A stretch of DNA of 50,708 bases from Enterobacteriaceae bacterium UBA7338 (lineage in GTDB: Bacteria > Pseudomonadota > Gammaproteobacteria > Enterobacterales > Enterobacteriaceae): assembly GCA_002480085.1 (NCBI GenBank), contig DKPJ01000006.1:200741-251448 (forward strand). Reading direction: 5' to 3'. Under the pieces are notes generated by a model. The model did no database searches. It worked only from the letters and a program-made list of their open reading frames with translations, and was not told where the DNA came from. Positions 41,473-50,686 of the stretch are shown piece after piece (the stretch's first letter is position 1; each line of letters begins with the position of its first letter). The position numbers were made by a program, and so were the translations under genes.

Positions 41473-43332
41473 TCAGGCACTGCCCGCCGGGCTAGCAGGG
41501 AACAGCAGGGCGTCGCGCAGCAGGTGATCGTTGCCGCGTCGGCGGGTAAAGCCGATGCGGTCAAAATATTCAAGGATCTGGATGGCCAGCTTGCGTCCGA
41601 CGTTGAGCCGGTCGCGGAAATCGGCGGCACAGGTCGAGCCGCGCTCGCCGTCCAGCTCACGGATCAGGTTCGCAAAGGCCACGATACGATCGTTGCGGTA
41701 GTAGCGATCCTTGACGATCGCCACGATCATCCCCTGCTGAGCCGCCTGGTGCAGAACACCGCGCATAGTCTGCTCGTCTGCCCCCACCTCACGCGCCAGG
41801 TCGCGCACCCACCACGGCTCGTCGCCAAACAGCGTGGCGGCTTGCTGCCAGATCGCCTCCTGCTCGGGATTGAAACCCGCTTTATGATCCGGCAGATGCA
41901 GCCAGCCGTGATGGCTGTGGATATCGCCGCTCTCCCGCATCCGCTCGATGAGCGTCAGCACCAGCGCCTCGCTCTCCATCGGCAGGGCCATGCGTCGCAG
42001 ACGCTCGCGCCCTGGCCCCGGCTCGTCCCGGTGCTGGGTATGGTAGGTCGCCAGCGTATCAAGGATCTTGCGCTGCCAGCGGGCAGCTACTGCTGCGCTA
42101 ATCAGGCTCTCTCCGGCCTGGATCAGCTGCGGACTCTCGGTCAGTGCCATCATCCCCTGGGCGTTCAGCTGCCTTGCCCATGCATACGACGGCAGATCTA
42201 CCGCCCCGCGCGTCAGGTGCACCGCCAGCGCCCCGGCATCGTCATGCGCGTCCGCCAGCGCGGCAAGCCATGCCAGATACTCCGGCTTGCGTTTGCCCCG
42301 GCGTGGCGGATTGAGCGTGACCACCCGCGCCCCAGCCAGCGTGGCGCGGGCAGAGATATCGCGCAGCACCAGACGATCGTTATCCGCCAGCCACAGCGGC
42401 GAATCCAGCACCAGTTCGGCAAGATGGCTCTCCAGCAGCGAAACGCGGCCCGTGACGTGGCTGGCAGCATGGTGAATATGCAGCGGCTGCCACTGGGCCA
42501 GCGGCGCATGGGTATGCAGCGCGACGATCAGCCGCGTAACCGGCTCGGGCGGCGCTTCGGACAGCAGCCAGTCGCCGCGGCTAATAGCCTCTTTTTCCGC
42601 ATCGCCCGCGATGTTCAGGGCGATGCGCTGCCCGGCATGGGCCTGCTCTACCGGTTGATTTTGCGCATGAAGACCGCGGACGCGCATCGGCCTGTTTACC
42701 CCGGTGAGCCACAGGGTATCCCCTGTCTTGACGCTGCCGGAGAGCGCCGTGCCGGTCACCACCAGCCCTGCCCCCTTGACGCTAAAGGCACGATCGATAG
42801 CGAGGCGAAAACGGTGCTCAGCCGTCTGCTCGCGCTCGGGGAGCGCCAGCAGATGCGCACGCAACGCGTCAATGCCCACTCCCTGCGTCGCGGCGGTCGT
42901 AAACATCGTTGCCTGCGGGTAGCCGTACTCTGCCAGCACGCTGCGCACCTCGGCTTCCACCTCCGCTATTCGCGCCTCGTCAACGCGATCGGCTTTGGTC
43001 AGCGCCACGGTCAGCGCCGGGTTGCCGGTGAGCTGTAAAATCGCCAGATGCTCGCGGGTTTGGGCCATCACGCCATCGTCGCAGGCGACCACCAGCAGCG
43101 CACCGTCGATGCCGCCGACGCCCGCAAGCATATTGGCGAGAAACTTCTCATGGCCCGGCACGTCGATAAACCCCGGCACGCGCCCGTCCGGCTGCGGCCA
43201 GTAGGCATAGCCAAGATCAATGGTCATGCCACGCTTCTTCTCTTCCGGCAGCCGGTCGGCATTGATGCCGGTGAGCGCCTCCAGCAGCGTGGTTTTGCCG
43301 TGGTCAACGTGCCCGGCGGTTGCAATAATCAT
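41473..43332 (-). CDS. selB: Selenocysteine-specific elongation factor SelB
   Basis: The 619-residue protein matches E. coli SelB (614 aa). SelB carries Sec-tRNA(Sec) to UGA codons marked by a SECIS hairpin. The N-terminal EF-Tu-like GTPase has P-loop GHVDHGKTTL, DLGYAYWP, DVPGHEKF and the NKxD-like TKAD. Domains 2-3 follow, then four winged-helix domains (about 370-619) that bind SECIS RNA. Its start overlaps the end of selA by 4 bases, so the pair is translationally coupled. Confidence 0.98.
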   Translation of the reverse strand: MIIATAGHVDHGKTTLLEALTGINADRLPEEKKRGMTIDLGYAYWPQPDGRVPGFIDVPGHEKFLANMLAGVGGIDGALLVVACDDGVMAQTREHLAILQLTGNPALTVALTKADRVDEARIAEVEAEVRSVLAEYGYPQATMFTTAATQGVGIDALRAHLLALPEREQTAEHRFRLAIDRAFSVKGAGLVVTGTALSGSVKTGDTLWLTGVNRPMRVRGLHAQNQPVEQAHAGQRIALNIAGDAEKEAISRGDWLLSEAPPEPVTRLIVALHTHAPLAQWQPLHIHHAASHVTGRVSLLESHLAELVLDSPLWLADNDRLVLRDISARATLAGARVVTLNPPRRGKRKPEYLAWLAALADAHDDAGALAVHLTRGAVDLPSYAWARQLNAQGMMALTESPQLIQAGESLISAAVAARWQRKILDTLATYHTQHRDEPGPGRERLRRMALPMESEALVLTLIERMRESGDIHSHHGWLHLPDHKAGFNPEQEAIWQQAATLFGDEPWWVRDLAREVGADEQTMRGVLHQAAQQGMIVAIVKDRYYRNDRIVAFANLIRELDGERGSTCAADFRDRLNVGRKLAIQILEYFDRIGFTRRRGNDHLLRDALLFPASPAGSA

Positions 43333-44717
43333 TTCAGTAACCTGTTCAAAAAGCGGGATTCATCGTCAAGACAGCGCAGATCGAGCCAGAGACGACCCTC
43401 GGAGATACGGCCAATTACCGGCTGCGGCAGAGCGCGCCACTGCGCCGCCAGCGCCTCGAGGCGGCTGCCGCGTCCATCGCGCGGGGTAAAGGTCAGCGCC
43501 GCGCTGGGCAGCCTGTCAACCGGCAGCGAGCCGCTGCCGATTTGCGACTGGCAGGCTTCAACCTGAATTAAAAATTCTGTATAGCGGCTCTCCAGCGCGG
43601 GCTTAAGCCGCTCGGCCTGCTGGCGGATATCGTCCGCGCTGCGGGTTAGCAGGCGCAGGGTCGGCAGCCGCTCGGCCAGCTTCTCCGGGTGCAGATAGAG
43701 CCTGAGCGTCGCCTCCAGCGCGGCGAGGGTCATCTTATCTACCCGCAGAGCGCGCTTGAGTGGGTGCTGCTGGAGCTTCGCAATCAGCTCGCGCTTGCCG
43801 ATGATGATCCCCGCCTGCGGGCCGCCGGGCAGCTTATCCCCGGAGAAGCTCACCAGGCTGACGCCAGCGGCAATCATCTCCTGCGGCATCGGCTCTTTCG
43901 GCAGGCCGTACTGGCTGAGATCGATCAGCGAACCGCTCCCCAGGTCGGCCACCACCGGCACGTCCAGCGGCAGGCCAATCTGCACCAGCTCCGCCTCCTC
44001 TACCGCTTTGGTGAAGCCGGTGACGGCATAGTTGCTGGTATGCACCTTCATCAGCAGCGCCGTATTTTCGCCTATTGCGTCGCGGTAATCTTTGGCATGG
44101 GTGCGGTTGGTGGTACCCACCTCGTGCAGAATGCAGCCCGCCTGGCGCATCACGTCCGGAATACGAAACGCGCCGCCAATCTCCACCAGCTCGCCGCGCG
44201 ATACTACCACCTCTTTACCGTTCGCCAGCGCGGCCAGCATCAGCAGCACCGCCGCCGCGTTGTTATTCACGATGCAGGCATCTTCCGCGCCGGTGAGGCG
44301 GCAGAGCAGATCCGCCACGCCGCGATCGCGATGGCCACGCCCGGCCTCGTCGAGGGCATACTCCAGGGTCACCGGGGTACGCATCGCCTCGGCAACCGCG
44401 TCGATAGCGGTCTCTGCCTGTAGGGCGCGTCCAAGATTGGTATGCAGCACCGTGCCGGTGAGGTTAAATACCGGTCGCAGGGCGCGGGTTTCGTGCTGCG
44501 TCAGGCGACTCTGCGTCGCCGCCGCCCAGTCAGCGCACCACTCCGGCAGGGCCTGGGTTTCACGCACCGCAAGACGGGCCTCCTCCTGAAGCTGGCGCAG
44601 AGTATCTACGACGCGGCGGTGACCAAAGGTATCGACTAAGACAACAAAGGCGTCGGCGTGCAGCAGACGATCGGTTGCCGGGATTTGGCTGAAAAGTGAG
44701 CGTTGTTCAAGGGTCAT
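43329..44717 (-). CDS. selA: L-seryl-tRNA(Sec) selenium transferase SelA
   Basis: SelA converts Ser-tRNA(Sec) to Sec-tRNA(Sec) using selenophosphate and PLP. The 462-residue protein matches E. coli SelA (463 aa), with the PLP lysine Lys295 in SFSGDKLPGGPQAG and the N-terminal tRNA-binding domain before residue 70. It is the first gene of selAB. With selB it shows that the organism makes selenoproteins such as formate dehydrogenases. Confidence 0.98.
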   Translation of the reverse strand: MTLEQRSLFSQIPATDRLLHADAFVVLVDTFGHRRVVDTLRQLQEEARLAVRETQALPEWCADWAAATQSRLTQHETRALRPVFNLTGTVLHTNLGRALQAETAIDAVAEAMRTPVTLEYALDEAGRGHRDRGVADLLCRLTGAEDACIVNNNAAAVLLMLAALANGKEVVVSRGELVEIGGAFRIPDVMRQAGCILHEVGTTNRTHAKDYRDAIGENTALLMKVHTSNYAVTGFTKAVEEAELVQIGLPLDVPVVADLGSGSLIDLSQYGLPKEPMPQEMIAAGVSLVSFSGDKLPGGPQAGIIIGKRELIAKLQQHPLKRALRVDKMTLAALEATLRLYLHPEKLAERLPTLRLLTRSADDIRQQAERLKPALESRYTEFLIQVEACQSQIGSGSLPVDRLPSAALTFTPRDGRGSRLEALAAQWRALPQPVIGRISEGRLWLDLRCLDDESRFLNRLLK

Positions 44718-44812
44718 GACAAAGCCTGCAGTAGATTACCCCTCCCGCCGGAGAGGATTCGACGTGAAGGGGGATTGTACAGCGTACCGGCGCAGGCTGT
44801 CAGTATAGTGGA

Positions 44813-45421
44813 CTAGGACTTTGGCGGTTCGGTGCGGGCAAAGCTCTCCCGCTGGAACAGGGTCTCGACCAGCTTCACCAGATGCGGCCTGTCCACGCAC
44901 CAGCCTGGCGAGACGCGGCGGAAGTTGAGATAGCCGATGGCGCAGGCCACGGCGATGGTGGCAACGTTAAGGGCATCCGGCTGGATATCGCCCTCGCTAA
45001 TGTGCTTTTCCAGCCTATCCAGCGCCCGGCTGATTTTTTCCCGCTGGCGCAGCAGCTCGCTCTCTGACTGCTGGGCTGCCGGACGGGCCTGCTCGCGCAC
45101 CGATACCAGCCCGGCGTCCATCACCCCATCGGCCAGGGCCTCTATCTGGCGCAGCTTCAGGGCAGCTTTAGGCTCCTGGGGCAGCATCGCGGGCGCGATG
45201 TCCAGCAGCTCCAGCCAGGCAGCAATGATTGGCGAGTCGTACCAGACCTCACCCTCGTCGGTAACCAGCGCCGGGACTTTCCCCAGCGGATTGTAGTGCG
45301 CAACGCCGTTTTCGCCGTTGTAGGGGAACTCATTTACAAATTCAAAGGTGATCCCCTTCTCCAGCAGGATAACGGAGATTTTGCGTACATAGGGGCTGGT
45401 ATAGCTGCCGATAAGTTTCAT
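44813..45421 (-). CDS. yibF: Glutathione S-transferase family protein YibF
   Basis: The 202-residue protein matches E. coli YibF in length, with an N-terminal thioredoxin-like domain (MKLIGSYTSPYVRKISVIL; PLGKVPALVTDEG; DSPII) and a helical C-terminal domain. The substrate is unknown. I chose the ATG at 45419-45421, with AGGATCACGC upstream, because it aligns with E. coli; the in-frame ATG at 45496 adds a 25-residue unrelated extension. Confidence 0.94.
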   Translation of the reverse strand: MKLIGSYTSPYVRKISVILLEKGITFEFVNEFPYNGENGVAHYNPLGKVPALVTDEGEVWYDSPIIAAWLELLDIAPAMLPQEPKAALKLRQIEALADGVMDAGLVSVREQARPAAQQSESELLRQREKISRALDRLEKHISEGDIQPDALNVATIAVACAIGYLNFRRVSPGWCVDRPHLVKLVETLFQRESFARTEPPKS

Positions 45422-45511
45422 TGCGTGATCCTGTCTGCCCAGAAAAAAGTAATTATGGATCAGCGATGGAAAAAAGGCAGGTGATGCCTGACGCATTCCT
45501 GCCTTTTGGGA

Positions 45512-46648
45512 TTAATGGTCAAGATAGAGGTAGTGCATCCAGCTGGTCATCCGCAGCAGCACTTTGCGCATCACCGAGACGTGGTGGAAGTGATCGGAGT
45601 AGACCGCCACCTGAGCGTAGATGCCGTCCGGCAGGGCGTCCACCTCGGCGTTCGGCTCCAGCTCAATGGTGCTCAGCACGCCGTCGGTACCGGGCACCAC
45701 CGTCAGCGACTGCAATGCCCCCTGCGCCTGGTAGGAGCCGCCAGGCACCACGGGCAGGACGGTTACCAGCTTGCCCTTAAATACCTGTCCGGGAAGGGCG
45801 TTGAAAACCACCTCTGCTTCGTCGCCCGGCTCAAGGCGCAGCAGGGAGTTCTGGCGAAACTGGGCCACAATCAGCCGCTTCTGCTGGGGAATAAAGACCA
45901 TCACCGGACGCAGAGGCAGCGCGGCGGCGTAGGTTCCCGGGCGGATCAGCACCTGGGTAACGTAGCCATCGCTGGGGGCGCGGATCACCGTCTGCTCAAG
46001 ATTATACTTCGCCTCCGTCAGCTGCGCCCGCAGGCTAACGATCTGCGACTGCTCGCCGTTGACCATGCTGTCCAGCTGGCTCTGGATCTGCACCTGGTCG
46101 GCCACGGAGGTTTTCACCATCGCATCCTGAGCCAGATAGTTCTGCCGCGCGTTGTCGATATCGCTTTCAGAGAAGGGGTTTACCCTCGCCTGGCTGCCAC
46201 GCACGTAGCGCTGGTAGTCTTTATAGAGGCGGTCGCGCTCGGCCGAGACGCGGAGCGTATTCGCCTGGGCGCCCGCCAGCTGCGCTTTAAGGACGTGAAT
46301 ACTGTGGGTGGCCGTGACCAGGTCGGCGCTCAGCCTGTCTACCCGTGCCTGATACCTCACAGGGTCAAGCTTAAAAAGCACGTCGCCCTTTTTAATCAGC
46401 TGGTTTGATTTGTCCGTCACCTCGCTCACGATGCCGGTGACCTGTGGCGTAATAGGAATCGAGATCACTGCCTTCTGCGCCGTAAAGGTATAGGGATGGT
46501 TGTAGTTCATCAGTAGGATCAGGGCGCTAACAAGAAATATGCCCCCTAACGCCGCCGTGGAGAGCGTCCACTGGTTAACCGGAATGCGGAATATTTTAAA
46601 AACGGCCCAAGCCAGGGCGACATAGGTTAAGACGATCAGCAGATCCAT
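45512..46648 (-). CDS. yibH: HlyD-family membrane protein YibH
   Basis: The 378-residue protein has two N-terminal membrane segments (LLIVLTYVALAWAVF and LGGIFLVSALILLMNY). They are followed by a periplasmic membrane-fusion-protein body: a biotinyl-lipoyl-like half (TPQVTGIVSEVTDKSNQLIKKGDVLFKLD), a long coiled coil (about 105-215) and APSDGYVTQVLIRPG. The family includes E. coli YibH and its paralogue YiaV; position next to mtlA favours YibH. It is 3 bases downstream of yibI. What it exports or assembles is unknown. Confidence 0.92.
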   Translation of the reverse strand: MDLLIVLTYVALAWAVFKIFRIPVNQWTLSTAALGGIFLVSALILLMNYNHPYTFTAQKAVISIPITPQVTGIVSEVTDKSNQLIKKGDVLFKLDPVRYQARVDRLSADLVTATHSIHVLKAQLAGAQANTLRVSAERDRLYKDYQRYVRGSQARVNPFSESDIDNARQNYLAQDAMVKTSVADQVQIQSQLDSMVNGEQSQIVSLRAQLTEAKYNLEQTVIRAPSDGYVTQVLIRPGTYAAALPLRPVMVFIPQQKRLIVAQFRQNSLLRLEPGDEAEVVFNALPGQVFKGKLVTVLPVVPGGSYQAQGALQSLTVVPGTDGVLSTIELEPNAEVDALPDGIYAQVAVYSDHFHHVSVMRKVLLRMTSWMHYLYLDH

Positions 46649-46651
46649 ACG

Positions 46652-46981
46652 CTACTCCCCCGCTCGGGTTTGCATTCGCTTCAGCTCTCTCTCCAGCGCC
46701 TCGACGCGCTGGTGCAGCTGGAGATCGCTGCCGCCGTTAACATGAGATTGCATCCCCCATCCGCGTTCAGGACGGTAGAGGGTGGCCCAGATCCAGAGAA
46801 ACGGCCACAGCACGTGCAGAGTAAACAGGCTCACCCAGCCCGCAATGTGGATCGCATCGGCATGGGGATGGTTACGCGCTTTGGCAATCCGGTAGGGAAT
46901 GTCATGAATAATGATGATGCCGTAGAAGAGCACCAGAAAGACGAAAATCAGGATGCCGAGCGCAAAGTAATTCAGGAACAT
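46652..46981 (-). CDS. yibI: DUF3302 inner membrane protein YibI
   Basis: The 109-residue protein has two membrane segments (ALGILIFVFLVLFYGIIII and WVSLFTLHVLWPFLWIW) and a polar C-terminal tail that could form a short coiled coil (LHQRVEALERELKRM). DUF3302 proteins always pair with a YibH/YiaV-type HlyD protein, as here with only 3 bases between. GAGG precedes the ATG. It is shorter than E. coli YibI (about 120 aa) and its paralogue YiaW (about 107 aa) is also similar. Function is unknown. Confidence 0.88.
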   Translation of the reverse strand: MFLNYFALGILIFVFLVLFYGIIIIHDIPYRIAKARNHPHADAIHIAGWVSLFTLHVLWPFLWIWATLYRPERGWGMQSHVNGGSDLQLHQRVEALERELKRMQTRAGE

Positions 46982-47015
46982 AGTGTGGACCTCGAATTTA
47001 CGCTTCCATCATTAA

Positions 47016-47150
47016 GATCCGCCCCGACTGCCTGACGGTGACGACGATGTATTTGAACTTACCCTGCAACTGGCCGCCGGGCCATATCACGAAAGCATGA
47101 TTGCCTTTATCAGGGATGTTGCTGACTTACAGTATTGTCGAGTGGCGTAA
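47016..47150 (+). pseudogene. Possible 3' remnant of a lost gene
   Basis: Between yibI and mtlA an open frame of 44 codons ends at TAA (47148-47150) and is closed at 47013-47015 by a stop, without a start codon or ribosome site before the internal ATG. Its translation looks like real protein, with an amphipathic pattern such as LTLQLAAGPYHES followed later by FIRDVADLQYCRV, reminiscent of the last strands of a small regulatory or ACT-like domain. Codon use is like that of neighbouring genes. I cannot identify a parent family, and chance is not excluded. Confidence 0.35.
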
Positions 47151-47199
47151 TAAGAAGTTGCTGTCGCTCACGTTAAGAAAACTCCAGGTAAAAATTTCT

Positions 47200-47376
47200 T
47201 GTGATCTAAATCACAAATGAATAACAAAGTAACGGCACCTAAATGTGATTAACATCACATTAACAGCCCCTTACCGTCTTTTTTTTACCCGCTGTTCTTT
47301 TTTTACACCTATGATTTGTGATCGTCATCACGCCTAAATGGGGAGTGCACCCTATATTATTGTGACCTAGATCACA
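47200..47376. promoter_or_regulatory. mtlA control region with four CRP sites
   Basis: Four near-perfect CRP palindromes lie upstream of mtlA: TGTGATCTAAATCACA (47200-47215), TGTGATTAACATCACA (47244-47259), TGTGATCGTCATCACG (47317-47332, one mismatch) and TGTGACCTAGATCACA (47361-47376). They are spaced 44, 73 and 44 bases apart, near integral numbers of helical turns. E. coli mtlA is known to have several (five reported) CRP sites. The whole gap 46982-47519 otherwise holds the yibI promoter, the possible coding remnant at 47016-47150 and a long mtlA leader. The MtlR target is not recognisable. Confidence 0.9.
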
Positions 47377-47519
47377 TCAAATCGCGTCATCTGGACAGTT
47401 CCCCGATTCAGTGCCAGATTCGCCACACAGAACATGGGTTCGGCTACCTCTGCCGCCTCGTTAACAAAAAAAGTTGGGCTTCCGCCCTGCGCGACAGCAA
47501 ACATAAGAAGGGGTGTTTT

Positions 47520-49442
47520 ATGTCATCCGATATCAAGATCAGAGTGCAAAGCTTTGGTCGTTTTCTCAGCAACATGGTAATGCCTAATATCGGCGCGTTT
47601 ATCGCCTGGGGTATTATCACCGCGTTGTTTATTCCAACAGGGTGGTTGCCTAACGAAACGCTGGCAAAACTTGTCGGCCCAATGATTACCTATTTGCTGC
47701 CGCTGCTGATCGGTTATACCGGTGGTCGCCTGGTGGGCGGCGATCGCGGCGGCGTGGTCGGTGCCATTACGACCATGGGCGTTATCGTCGGTGCCGATAT
47801 GCCGATGTTCCTTGGCGCAATGATTGCCGGTCCGCTGGGCGGCTGGGCTATCAAACATTTCGATAGCTGGGTTGATGGTAAGATCAAATCCGGCTTCGAA
47901 ATGCTGGTAAACAACTTCTCCGCGGGCATCATCGGTATGATCCTCGCGCTGCTGGCGTTCCTCGGCATTGGCCCGGCGGTAGAGGTACTCTCTAAACTGC
48001 TGGCCGCTGGCGTTAACTTCATGGTTGTCCATGACATGTTGCCGCTGGCCTCTATCTTTGTTGAACCGGCGAAAATCCTGTTCCTCAACAACGCCATCAA
48101 CCACGGTATCTTCTCGCCGCTGGGTATCCAGCAGTCCCACGATCTTGGCAAGTCTATCTTCTTCCTGATTGAAGCGAACCCGGGTCCGGGTATGGGCGTC
48201 CTGCTGGCGTACATGTTCTTTGGTCGCGGCAGCGCGAAACAGTCTGCGGGCGGTGCGGCTATCATCCACTTCCTCGGCGGTATCCACGAAATCTACTTCC
48301 CGTACGTGCTGATGAACCCGCGCCTGCTGATCGCGGTTATCCTTGGCGGTATGACCGGCGTGTTCACTCTGAGCGTGCTGAACGGTGGCCTAGTCTCCCC
48401 GGCTTCCCCTGGCTCTATTCTGGCCGTGCTGGCGATGACGCCAAAAGGTGCCTACTTCGCTAACATCGCGGCGATCTTCGCTGCAATGGCCGTCTCTTTC
48501 GTGATCTCCGCCATTCTGCTGAAAACCAGCAAGGTGAAAGAAGAGGACGATATCGAAGCGGCAACCCGCCGTATGCATGACATGAAAGCGGAATCCAAAG
48601 GCGTGACCACTACTGCTGGAACACCGCTGGCGGCGGGCGCGGTCTCCAACGACCTGAGCCACGTGCGTAAAATCATCGTGGCCTGCGACGCCGGGATGGG
48701 TTCAAGTGCCATGGGCGCGGGCGTGCTGCGTAAGAAGGTACAGGATGCTGGCCTGACCAACATCTCTGTGACCAACAGCGCGATCAACAGCCTGCCGGCA
48801 GACGTGGACGTGGTGATTACCCACCGCGACCTGACCGAGCGAGCGATGCGCCAGGTTCCGCAGGCGCAGCACATTTCGCTGACTAACTTCCTCGACAGCG
48901 GTCTCTATACCAACCTGACCGAGCGTCTGGTTGCGGCCCAGCGTCATACGGACAACGAAGCGAAAGTGCGCACTAGCCTGCAGGATAGCATCGACGAGAG
49001 CAACAGCCATCTGTTCAAGCTGGGCGCGGAGAACATCTTCCTGGGCCGCACCGCGAGCCATAAAGAAGAGGCGATTCGCTTTGCCGGTGAGCAGCTGGTG
49101 AAAGGCGGCTACGTGCAGCCGGAGTATATCGACGCGATGCTGGAGCGTGAAAAACTGACCCCGACCTATCTGGGTGAGTCCATCGCCGTTCCGCACGGTA
49201 CGGTTGAAGCGAAAGATCGCGTGCTGAAAACCGGCGTCGTGTTCTGCCAGTATCCGCAGGGCGTACGCTTCGGCGAAGAGGAAGATGACATTGCCCGTCT
49301 GGTCATCGGTATCGCCGCACGTAATAATGAGCACATTCAGGTGATTACCAGCCTGACCAACGCCCTGGACGATGAGTCCGTTATCGAGCGCCTGGCGCAT
49401 ACCGATAGCGTTGAAGAAGTGCTGGCCCTGCTGAACAAGTAA
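47520..49442 (+). CDS. mtlA: Mannitol-specific PTS enzyme IICBA, MtlA
   Basis: MtlA imports D-mannitol and phosphorylates it to mannitol-1-phosphate. The 640-residue protein (E. coli 637) carries the membrane IIC domain (about 1-345, with GGIHEIYFPYVLMNP), then IIB with the phosphorylated Cys389 (VACDAGMGSSAMG), then IIA with active His559 (AVPHGTVEAKD). AGAAGGGG precedes the ATG. The linker between IIC and IIB is slightly longer than in E. coli, shifting both active residues by five. It is the first gene of mtlADR under the CRP cluster. Confidence 0.98.
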   Translation: MSSDIKIRVQSFGRFLSNMVMPNIGAFIAWGIITALFIPTGWLPNETLAKLVGPMITYLLPLLIGYTGGRLVGGDRGGVVGAITTMGVIVGADMPMFLGAMIAGPLGGWAIKHFDSWVDGKIKSGFEMLVNNFSAGIIGMILALLAFLGIGPAVEVLSKLLAAGVNFMVVHDMLPLASIFVEPAKILFLNNAINHGIFSPLGIQQSHDLGKSIFFLIEANPGPGMGVLLAYMFFGRGSAKQSAGGAAIIHFLGGIHEIYFPYVLMNPRLLIAVILGGMTGVFTLSVLNGGLVSPASPGSILAVLAMTPKGAYFANIAAIFAAMAVSFVISAILLKTSKVKEEDDIEAATRRMHDMKAESKGVTTTAGTPLAAGAVSNDLSHVRKIIVACDAGMGSSAMGAGVLRKKVQDAGLTNISVTNSAINSLPADVDVVITHRDLTERAMRQVPQAQHISLTNFLDSGLYTNLTERLVAAQRHTDNEAKVRTSLQDSIDESNSHLFKLGAENIFLGRTASHKEEAIRFAGEQLVKGGYVQPEYIDAMLEREKLTPTYLGESIAVPHGTVEAKDRVLKTGVVFCQYPQGVRFGEEEDDIARLVIGIAARNNEHIQVITSLTNALDDESVIERLAHTDSVEEVLALLNK

Positions 49443-49450
49443 GCCCTCCT

Positions 49451-49510
49451 CCCTCTCCCTTTGCGGAGAGGGTTTGGGTGAGGTCAGAGCCTCACCCCAG
49501 CCCTCTCGGG
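49451..49510. repeat. Clover-like palindromic element between mtlA and mtlD
   Basis: Two adjacent stems lie here: CCCTCTCC-N6-GGAGAGGG (49451-49472) and GGGTGAGG-N6-CCTCACCC (49476-49497). A third half-repeat, CCCTCTC (49501-49507), can compete for the first stem. This sequence type (CCTCACCCCAGCCCTCTC) recurs between genes in many enterobacteria and may act on mRNA decay within the mtl operon. Confidence 0.7.
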
Positions 49511-49536
49511 TAAAAACATTAATGAAGGTTAATACT

Positions 49537-50685
49537 ATGAAAGCATTACATTTTGGCGCAGGTAATATCGGACGTGGCTTCATCGGCAAACTGCTGGCGG
49601 ACGCTGGAATTACGCTGACGTTCGCCGATGTGAATCAGACGGTGCTCGACGCCCTGAATGCCCGTCATAGCTATCAGGTTCATGTGGTGGGTGAAAATGA
49701 GCAGGTTGATACCGTCTCCGGCGTCAACGCGGTGAGCAGCATCGGTGATGAGGTGGTCGATCTGATCGCGGAAGTAGACCTGGTGACCACGGCGGTCGGC
49801 CCGGTTGTGCTGGAGCGCATCGCCCCGACCATTGCGAAAGGCCTGGCGAAGCGTAAAGCCCAGGGCGTAGAGACGCCGCTGAACATCATCGCCTGTGAGA
49901 ACATGGTGCGCGGCACCATGCAGCTGAAGGGCCACGTATTTGATATGCTGGCCGACGAAGATAAAGCCTGGGTTGAAGCGCACGTCGGCTTCGTAGACTC
50001 CGCCGTAGACCGCATCGTTCCGCCGTCGGCCTCTGCCGCTAACGATCCGCTGGAGGTGACCGTTGAGACCTTTAGCGAGTGGATTGTAGACAAAACCCAG
50101 TTCAAGGGCGCACTGCCGAACATCCCGGGTATGGAACCTACAGATAATTTAATGGCCTTTGTGGAGCGTAAGCTCTTCACCCTGAACACCGGCCATGCTA
50201 TAACCGCGTACCTTGGCCGCCAGGCAGGCCATCAGACCATTCGTGACGCCATTCTTGATGAGAAGATCCGTGCGGTAGTGAAAGGGGCCATGGAGGAGAG
50301 CGGCGCGGTGCTGATCAAGCGTTACGAGTTTGATGAAGCGAAGCACGCTGCCTATATCGAGAAGATCCTCGGCCGCTTCGAGAACCCGTACCTGAAGGAT
50401 GACGTTGAGCGCGTAGGCCGTCAGCCGCTGCGTAAGCTGAGCATCGGCGACCGTCTGATTAAGCCGCTGCTGGGCACCCTGGAGTACGGCCTGCCGCACG
50501 AGAACCTGGTAAAAGGGATCGCCGCTGCTATGCACTACCGCAGCGAGCAGGATCCGCAGGCGCTTGAGCTGGCCGCGCTGATTGACGAAAAAGGCCCGCA
50601 GGCTGCGCTGGCGCAGATCTCTGGTCTGGAGGCCGCCAGCGACGTTGTCGCCGAAGCGGTTAACGTTTATAACGCTCAGGCATGA
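49537..50685 (+). CDS. mtlD: Mannitol-1-phosphate 5-dehydrogenase MtlD
   Basis: MtlD oxidises mannitol-1-phosphate to fructose-6-phosphate with NAD. The 382-residue protein has E. coli length and near-identical sequence. It has the N-terminal Rossmann motif HFGAGNIGRGFIG and the polyol dehydrogenase segment DKTQFKGALPNIPGM, followed by ERKLFTLNTGHAITAYLG, which holds the probable catalytic Lys and His. I chose the ATG at 49537, with GAAGG upstream; an in-frame start at 49474 would run through the palindromic element. It is second in mtlADR; mtlR should follow but lies beyond the window. Confidence 0.98.
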   Translation: MKALHFGAGNIGRGFIGKLLADAGITLTFADVNQTVLDALNARHSYQVHVVGENEQVDTVSGVNAVSSIGDEVVDLIAEVDLVTTAVGPVVLERIAPTIAKGLAKRKAQGVETPLNIIACENMVRGTMQLKGHVFDMLADEDKAWVEAHVGFVDSAVDRIVPPSASAANDPLEVTVETFSEWIVDKTQFKGALPNIPGMEPTDNLMAFVERKLFTLNTGHAITAYLGRQAGHQTIRDAILDEKIRAVVKGAMEESGAVLIKRYEFDEAKHAAYIEKILGRFENPYLKDDVERVGRQPLRKLSIGDRLIKPLLGTLEYGLPHENLVKGIAAAMHYRSEQDPQALELAALIDEKGPQAALAQISGLEAASDVVAEAVNVYNAQA

Positions 50686-50686
50686 T

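Noticed and set aside
41392..43038. A 548-codon open frame antisense to selB
   Set aside because: It begins inside a REP element, has a His/Gln/Arg-rich low-information translation, and mirrors the well-conserved selB frame.
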